Shown piece by piece: positions 58,601 to 64,000 of a stretch of DNA of 64,000 bases. The position numbers were made by a program, and so were the translations under genes. Source of the stretch: Chromobotia macracanthus. Taxonomy: Eukaryota > Chordata > Actinopteri > Cypriniformes > Botiidae. The stretch spans positions 2,371,001 through 2,435,000 of the forward strand of contig JAZGTH010000014.1 of the NCBI GenBank assembly GCA_036877525.1. The letters run 5' to 3'. Position 1 is the stretch's first letter, and every line of letters starts with the position of its first letter. The notes under the pieces were generated by a model that saw only the letters and a list, made by a program, of their open reading frames with translations, was not told the origin of the DNA and searched no databases.

Positions 58601-61257
58601 TTCTCTCCCTGTACAACACAAAACACTGACATCACCATTCAAGAACCGACACTGAGGCACTTTGTTCAGTTTACTGCTGGTGTTAAAGTGCTCATACTAA
58701 CCAGTATATATTCCATATATTGTATTTTCAAACCAACGTTTTGTTTGAAAGTATCAAAAATTACGGCTTAATCATTACTCAGTTGTTTTATTGTTATCCT
58801 TATATGGAGAAGTCAATTATACATGTGTTATGTTTAGAAACATTTTTGTAATTGAGTAATAACGTTCTGAATGCTTCAGAATCTTAAATAGTTACCTTAA
58901 GTACATGGTACCACACAGAGGCCCCGGCACACTCGATGTGGAAGTCTGTGTAACTGTCTTTCACACAGATGAGACAGTATTTAGACACTTTGGGTTTTCC
59001 CAACAGCGCGTCATCTGGCCAGTAGTTTTCCACCCAGGACAACTTCCGAACGATCTGTGGGCTCTCCACAATATTGGCCATTCTAGGGAAATGAAGCAGA
59101 GAATGTTTACACACTAGTTTAACTATTTCTGCCATTTTTTGTTTTTGTTTATTAGTGTCTGCGAAATCACTTGAAAAACCTGAAGCAATGTTTATTAAAT
59201 TGAACAACATTTGAAGAGCATATTGTGCTATTGTTTTAAAATACAGTTTGTTAATATTTATTTTATTAATAAATGTTTAATGTTTATTAATAAGTGTTTA
59301 ACAGTGTAATTGTTTTTGCCATTATAAAAGAATTATAACAAGCAACTGTGTCTAACTGTGTCTAACTGTGTCTAACTGTGTCTAACTGTGCAGCATTGTT
59401 CACCTTGTGTCGGAAAACTCCAGGTTGATCACGTTTAATACTTTCTTCCGGTTTGTGCTGTAGTAATAATCAACAAACTCTTTTAATTTCATCTTGCTGT
59501 CTGTCTGTTTGGTTACATCCACAACATCCACAAGAACATCAGGCCCTTAAAACAGAAAGAACAACATACATAAACATTCTGTACACACATCTCTGAAATA
59601 GTTATACATCAATGCAGTATGTTTAACCATCGCTGACCCTTCAGATGAATCACTCATTCAAGAGCTTTATTTATTTGATTTATTTATATTTTGGTGAAAT
59701 TTAATTTGATTTCTCTGCGTCTTTAGATTAAATCAGATAGTTGTAGTGAAAATATCAAATTTATGAAAACATCGGGTGATGGTATGGGGTGCCAGTGCAG
59801 TAACAAAGCACAATTTACACAACTAAAAATGTAATTCTTGTACTTCCATGCTGATCTTCAAGAAAGAGGAAACTTTGTTTTCCTATTTAACTCAAATTTG
59901 CATTGTAAGTGATGACATTATTAGTTTGTAATCAACCACATATTAACAATTGAAATCTTACCAACATAGTTTTCCACATCACTGATGTAGAATGTGGGTG
60001 CAGGCATGGCCATCCCCAGCCCCTCCTTCTTCTGAATCAGAATTGGCTCATTGAATCCATTTTCCTCAAGGTAATCCAATGTTAGCTGACTTCCTGATAG
60101 CTTGACCACCACATCTTCTGAGCTACAGTGGAAAAACACACTGTATGTGTTACTCACATAAAACACTGTTCAGGAATCTTCTTCAGATGTTTAGTGGGAA
60201 AGTGTGGAACATCAACAGAGCTGATCATGGCACGCCATCTTCTGGTCACTGATTAAGATGAAACTCTTATGAGGTGCACTGGTCCTTTAAATGTTGCACC
60301 GTGGGTTACAATGATCTTAGCTGAGTGTTGGAGGAACATGAATACAAATGTACCTGGGGAATGTCCTGCTGCGTAGCTCTTTAATGAACACCTGACTGCC
60401 GTTCTGGACCGGTTTGATGTCTCCGCTTTGCCCCGTGTCGTGTTTATACCAGCTCTTTTTCTTTTTCACTGTCAAAATTGGAAACGAATTAAGTCAGCTG
60501 AATCAAACATAACTATAATCAAAACAATACGCTGCTTTTTCTTTAAAACCTACATCATAAAGCAAAGCACAAAAACCTTCTCAAATGTATCTGTATTTGC
60601 AGATGTTGAAGATCTTTAAGATCAGCAGAACGGTTTGGTTTGTAACCAAAACGGTTGTTCTGTGTCATTTCTGAGTAAATCGTTTTTTATGAGCCGCAAA
60701 TGGCGTTCTCTCAATACTCTTTTAATGGTATAAAGACCAGGGCTCTTTCATTTATTCTTCTAAAACATATTACGAACACTGCAGTCTGAAACTCTGTGAC
60801 CCAAGCTGCCACGGCCTCCACAAAACCTGATGGTCCATGTTATCCCAGAATGATCCGAGAACGTTCCAAAAACCATCTTGTGCTTTTATAGGAGCAAGAG
60901 AATCTGACTTTGTACACAGGAATTTACCCGGTAATTGTCTGATTTTATGAGTGACCTTAATATTAATATAAAGCCGTAAATGTATTTTCTTCATTTTACA
61001 TCATGCTTCTTTGAAATGTATAAAAATTACAAAATTAAATTAGATCTGAAATCCCAAATTTTTAAATGGTGTCAGAATTTTGGGTGCCACTGTATATGTG
61101 AAGATCACAACGTTGATCTGAATGAATCTGAATCTGGATTTGAGACGTTCACATTAGCAGAAAACACTCACATGTGGATTTGCCGTGAGTCTTTTCACAG
61201 TTTGGACAGTGATAGATATCAATATCTGGAGCTTCATCTTCATCCACTCCCACACAG
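46662..61257 (-). CDS. phf2: PHD finger protein 2, JmjC-family histone demethylase (exon 1 off the window)
   Basis: Twenty-one coding exons (minus): 61257-61172, 60468-60354, 60122-59962, 59545-59404, 59082-58896, 58608-58446, 58335-58248, 57685-57579, 56634-56543, 56331-56242, 56145-55828, 55544-55425, 54586-54471, 54045-53867, 53434-53367, 53058-52889, 50841-50546, 48987-48892, 48797-48688, 48026-47729, 46750-46662. Phases join throughout: 3091 nt, about 1029 residues plus the missing exon 1 (human is 1096). Order: end of the PHD finger ([17 protein letters not shown]), linker, JmjC domain ([65 protein letters not shown]), basic Lys/Pro-rich region ([10 protein letters not shown]), [26 protein letters not shown] split over positions, [32 protein letters not shown] block, [10 protein letters not shown] and the C-terminal [16 protein letters not shown]2 binds H3K4me3 and acts at promoters and rDNA. 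The metal site is altered (H-E-N, see findings). Confidence 0.96.
46985..47665 (+). mobile_element. LINE-2 (CR1-group) 3' fragment in the last phf2 intron
   Basis: The plus strand encodes the C-terminal end of an L2 reverse transcriptase (LDYCNAL, then [40 protein letters not shown]) in broken frames. The L2 tail GTAAGTCGCTTTGGATAGAA and CGTCTGCCAAAT ends it. Degraded and 5' truncated, antisense to phf2. Confidence 0.85.
48077..48210 (+). mobile_element. tRNA-derived SINE, phf2 intron
   Basis: TGTTCCCATAGCTC head, box B GGTTCGAATCACAGGGAA and tail GTAAGTCACTCTGGATAAAA. About 50 bp upstream (in gene direction) of the 48026 exon. Confidence 0.75.
48239..48618. repeat. MITE-like repeat (GCTGCAATCTGTAACTT ends), long copy
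   Basis: Begins AAAGCTGCAATCTGTAACTT and ends AGTAACAAATTGCAGCTATAA. Same family as 10706-10978; the internal TAAATCATTATTATAAACTTACTG phrase is shared with it. Confidence 0.7.
49020..49455 (+). mobile_element. LINE-2 3' fragment in a phf2 intron
   Basis: The plus strand encodes an L2 C-terminal piece ([20 protein letters not shown]). After a linker comes the tail CTTGTAAGTCGCTTTGGATA and GCGTCTGCTAAATGAATAAATG. 5' truncated. Confidence 0.85.
50330..50505. repeat. Fragment of the CCCAGCTAACA MITE-like family, phf2 intron
   Basis: AT-rich AACATT/AATGTT body with GGGGAACGTTCTTACAACCT near the right end. It stops about 40 bp from the exon at 50546. Confidence 0.55.
51093..51357 (+). repeat. 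MITE-like repeat (GGTAGG family), copy D
   Basis: GTTGAAAGTCTAG, GTTGGAGGAGGCGTGGCTTTGG, GAAGGGAGGGCGGG and CCACCCTATCTTTAA match the other copies; the left end is missing. Confidence 0.65.
51698..51855 (+). mobile_element. tRNA-derived SINE, phf2 intron
   Basis: GTTCCTGTAGCTCAATTGG head, box B-like GGTTCAATTCTCAGTGAACA and tail GTAAGTCGCTCTGGATTAAA followed by CCGTCTGCCTAATGC. The head folds like a tRNA but lacks a functional tRNA end. Confidence 0.85.
54142..54396 (+). repeat. MITE-like repeat (CCCAGCTAACA family), phf2 intron
   Basis: Starts CCAGCTAACATTGG and ends AAACTTTTAGCTGGGA, with internal TTCTCAGAACATTGGCTAGC. Confidence 0.65.
54922..55177 (+). repeat. MITE-like repeat (CCCAGCTAACA family), left end eroded
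   Basis: GGCTAACATTCTTTGAAGG to CCTAAAATAGTTTGCTAGG, with the family AACATT/AATGTT body. Confidence 0.55.
56701..56974 (+). repeat. MITE-like repeat (CCCAGCTAACA family), phf2 intron
   Basis: Starts CAGCTAACAGGAAACACTC and ends AAAATTATTAGCTGGG. Confidence 0.65.
58248..59082 (-). other. phf2: phf2 JmjC catalytic core exons
   Basis: Three exons (59082-58896, 58608-58446, 58335-58248) cover the JmjC metal and 2-oxoglutarate pocket. The first metal ligand His is codon CAC at 58940-58938. The second position is GAG (Glu) at 58934-58932. The third position is AAC (Asn) at 58327-58325. The WYHVLKGEK strand is conserved. Confidence 0.9.
59344..59390. repeat. 10-bp tandem repeat next to a phf2 splice donor
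   Basis: Unit AACTGTGTCT repeated about 4.5 times, starting 14 bp into the intron after the exon ending at 59404. Confidence 0.9.
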
Positions 61258-64000
61258 CTGTAACACAACAAACCGACAATCTGATTATTCCTCAAATCAT
61301 CTGCAGGTAAAACAACCTGCAAACACAAGTCCCAACAAAACATATTCAGCCCACACTGAAAACAAATGCACGTTTTCATGTCTGTTAACACTGACTCATT
61401 ATATGTTCACATTTAAAAAAAGATGATAAGTCAAAATGTATTTACAGGTACTAAAAATAAAATAATATTCAGTCAGTATTTACCCCTTCACGACAGTGTT
61501 TAGTTAAAGTTAAAGCTGCAAAATGTTTTGTTTAAAACTGAACAGAGGTCAGTACATGACAGTGTTCAAAACAGTCTCCTTACTTTCCCCTGATTCACAT
61601 TGGTGAGTGTATAATAATTCATAATTTGATCTGTTGGGTCCGAGTTGCATGAGGATGCGTAAATTATGAGGGAATTTTCATTCTGGGATGGAGTTTTCCT
61701 TTAAAGCATCACATTGGACATCGCATTATTTAGCAAGTTACGGCATATGCAGATTTTTGTCCCAACCCTAAACAAACACTGTCATTTTCAAGTATTTCTG
61801 AAGACTTTGATTATCTCGTTCTCGTGTTTGACTAAGAATGAAGCTGAACTCTGCAGGACGGAAGCCTCCAGGTCCCGAAGCACAGAAGGATCCCCACAGC
61901 ACAACATCTCCACCAAGAGAAGATTTTCTCTGATGATGTGCGACGTTTGGGGTTAACATGTTTAATGTGACGGTTTAGACCAGCGTTCTTTAACTGGTTT
62001 TAGGTGGTTTACTATCCGAGATGTCATGATATTTTAAAACAGTGGCTTTCTTTATCCCAGTTTCCCACAGATCTCTGACTTGCGTAGCACCACAGTTGTT
62101 GTATACACAAGTTCTCAAATCTCCAAACCACTGAAGTGTTGAACTCGTACAGAAATCAGTGCATTTATAATACAATCAATCACAACCCCAGAGCTGGCAA
62201 TACACAAGTGACTTTTTCATCATTTACTTATTGTGACTTCAGAAAACAACCTGCCTGCATTAATAACAATTTATATGTCATAAAAGGGGCTGGAAGAGAT
62301 ACTTATGAAATCAATTACTGTGGCTTTTACATTTGTAATAATTTCAGATCATTTTGTGAGGATCTGCTTTTAATTGGACTTTAAAGGGTCTTTTTTATTA
62401 ACCAGTGGAAAAAAGGTCAAATTAAGTCCTGCTGTAACACAACGGGTGTTCCTGTAGCTCAGCTGGTAGAGCATTGCTTTAGCAGCGCATACGGTTGTGG
62501 GTTCGATTCCCAGGGAACACACACATGAATATAAATGTACACCTTGAATGACCTGTAAGTCACTTTGTATAAAACCGTCAGCTAAATGCATCAATGTAAA
62601 CGTACAGCATGACTTACAAAGGCCACGTGTATAGACGCTGTATGCATTTTTGTCACCCCATCTGCAATGCAAATGGTATTACTACAGTAACATAAACCTA
62701 ATGTATACACAACACATTCCTGCCTTTAGGAGGAGCTGTTTGTGGATTGCTGAATTGGGAGTTTCCCTTATGGGCTTCTCTCCAGCAGTTCAGCCATATG
62801 AGCATCATAAATGCTGTGCACACAGATGGTGTCGAGAGCTTTGAATCTAACACAAGTCAGAGGAGTCCAGTTACACGGAGCTCCAGGACAACAGCGAGTA
62901 CATGTGGGTGTCAAAGGTCAAATCGCCCCCTTGTTTCAGCATGTTACGCCTCCTCTTTGCTGTTGATGCATATCTGCATGTTGCCTTTTAGTGGTCACAC
63001 CCTTATGGACCAAAATATAACACAAATGCAAAGTACAAAGTACTTTACGTTCTAAACGTATTGTGATTTGTGTGCTACATTTCAGGTCTTCTGAAGCAAT
63101 ATGACTGAACTTTAATTTTTCACTGTTCATTTTCCACACTGCCAAAATTCAAGTCGCATTGGGATGTACAAACGCTGCACCAACGAGTTGTTCCAGTCAC
63201 TGATCTCTAAACAGCACTGGTTCTCGTGCGTCAACGGTATGTAAGATGGAGATCGTGATTGGATGGGAATTTTCTCCAATCCTATGAAGTTTATCCGTGA
63301 CATGAAGATTCTTTAAGACAAAATTCCTACTGTGTTCCACAGGAATAAAACAGCACTGAGTTTTATAAAAAAAATAATGACAATGTTCCTGTTTGGGTCA
63401 CCTATTCCTGTAAATGCATTATAATAATGATTCTTTAAACGGCCATTTTATATGTTAAGTGCTGACATTCCTGGGGACAGTCATGTGTAAGAAACGATGT
63501 ACTCGAAAAGCCCTAAATATACCTTAAGCAACTGGTTCTGTACCTGAGAAATAATAATAAAACACGATCAACAGACGTGTAACCATAACTAGAATTATAA
63601 TCAACTCGAGTTGACAGACTATTTGAGCTCTTGATATCTCATTTCAGGTCATTCACTCAAAGCAGAGCGCAGGCTGTGCACATTTCATTGAGAAAGGAAT
63701 AAATGTCATTGGAAAACCCACAGAAATAAACGTGCATGAGATGTGCTAGAGATCATGGAACAGGTTCAGACCAGCGTGTGGCAATATATCAGTATTGACA
63801 ATAACTGTGATATTAATAACCATGATTACTGACAGTGTTAATACTACACAAATGATGATATCATGAATAATTCAGCACTGGTGTCTGACACTACAGCACA
63901 GAAGGTGGTGCTATTGCACCCATTTAACATTTTGCCTGAAGACCCACAATGGTCAGAAACTCTTATACACTCAAAACACACTCGTACTTTAAATGATTCA
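61258..64000 (-). other. phf2: phf2 intron 1 (left part)
   Basis: The exon at 61257 begins mid-codon after an acceptor (TGTTACAG), so exon 1 (start codon and first PHD zinc ligands) must lie to the right. A by-eye search to 64000 found no match to it. Contains one SINE; the rest is unremarkable. Confidence 0.75.
62448..62604 (+). mobile_element. tRNA-derived SINE, best preserved copy
   Basis: GTTCCTGTAGCTCAGCTGG head, box B GGTTCGATTCCCAGGGAACA, linker, and tail GTAAGTCACTTTGTATAAAA followed by CCGTCAGCTAAATGCATC. Both RNA polymerase III boxes are intact, but the downstream body marks it as a SINE, not a tRNA gene. Confidence 0.9.

Noticed and set aside
62448..62520. tRNA gene
   Set aside because: The tRNA-like head has both internal promoter boxes but continues into a SINE body and L2-type tail.
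1..64000. CRISPR array, operon or prophage
   Set aside because: The genes are intron-containing vertebrate genes; the tandem repeats have no spacer pattern.

Overview
This is a teleost nuclear genome window, probably from a cyprinid-like fish. The evidence is vertebrate genes split by GT-AG introns, fish-type tRNA-derived SINEs that share a tail with LINE-2 elements, short non-autonomous DNA transposons and long AT microsatellites. The lineage call is inference. Nothing bacterial or viral was seen.

Layout. 1-500 is CpG-rich and may hold a first exon leading off the left edge. 1738-2079 (minus) is a let-7a / let-7f microRNA cluster, and 3580-4300 upstream of it is a second CpG-rich block, a plausible promoter for the primary transcript. 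7339-12615 (minus) is a complete nine-coding-exon ptpdc1, a dual-specificity-type phosphatase of 689 aa, with a probable 5' noncoding exon and promoter near 15350-15560. 17452-19395 (plus) is a complete four-exon barx1 homeobox gene (244 aa). 19400-44800 is a gene-poor interval with SINEs, MITE-like repeats, microsatellites and several high-complexity stretches that could be conserved regulatory elements. 46662-61257 (minus) carries 21 coding exons of phf2, a PHD-JmjC chromatin protein. Its first exon lies beyond the right edge, and 61258-64000 is intron 1.

The order and orientation phf2 > < barx1, barx1 divergent from ptpdc1, and ptpdc1 followed on the same strand by let-7a/let-7f match human 9q22 as I know it. 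The genes do not form a pathway. The shared feature is regulatory: two developmental regulators (barx1, let-7) and a chromatin factor (phf2) in a conserved block, with the intergenic space between barx1 and phf2 a natural place for long-range enhancers.

Most notable observations: (1) the predicted Phf2 JmjC metal triad reads His-Glu-Asn instead of human His-Asp-Tyr or the His-Asp-His of active relatives; (2) barx1 intron 1 contains a 150-bp tandem array that duplicates the intron 1 / exon 2 splice acceptor, making two decoy acceptors in frame with exon 1; (3) an AT-rich minisatellite ends about 300 bp upstream of the barx1 start codon.
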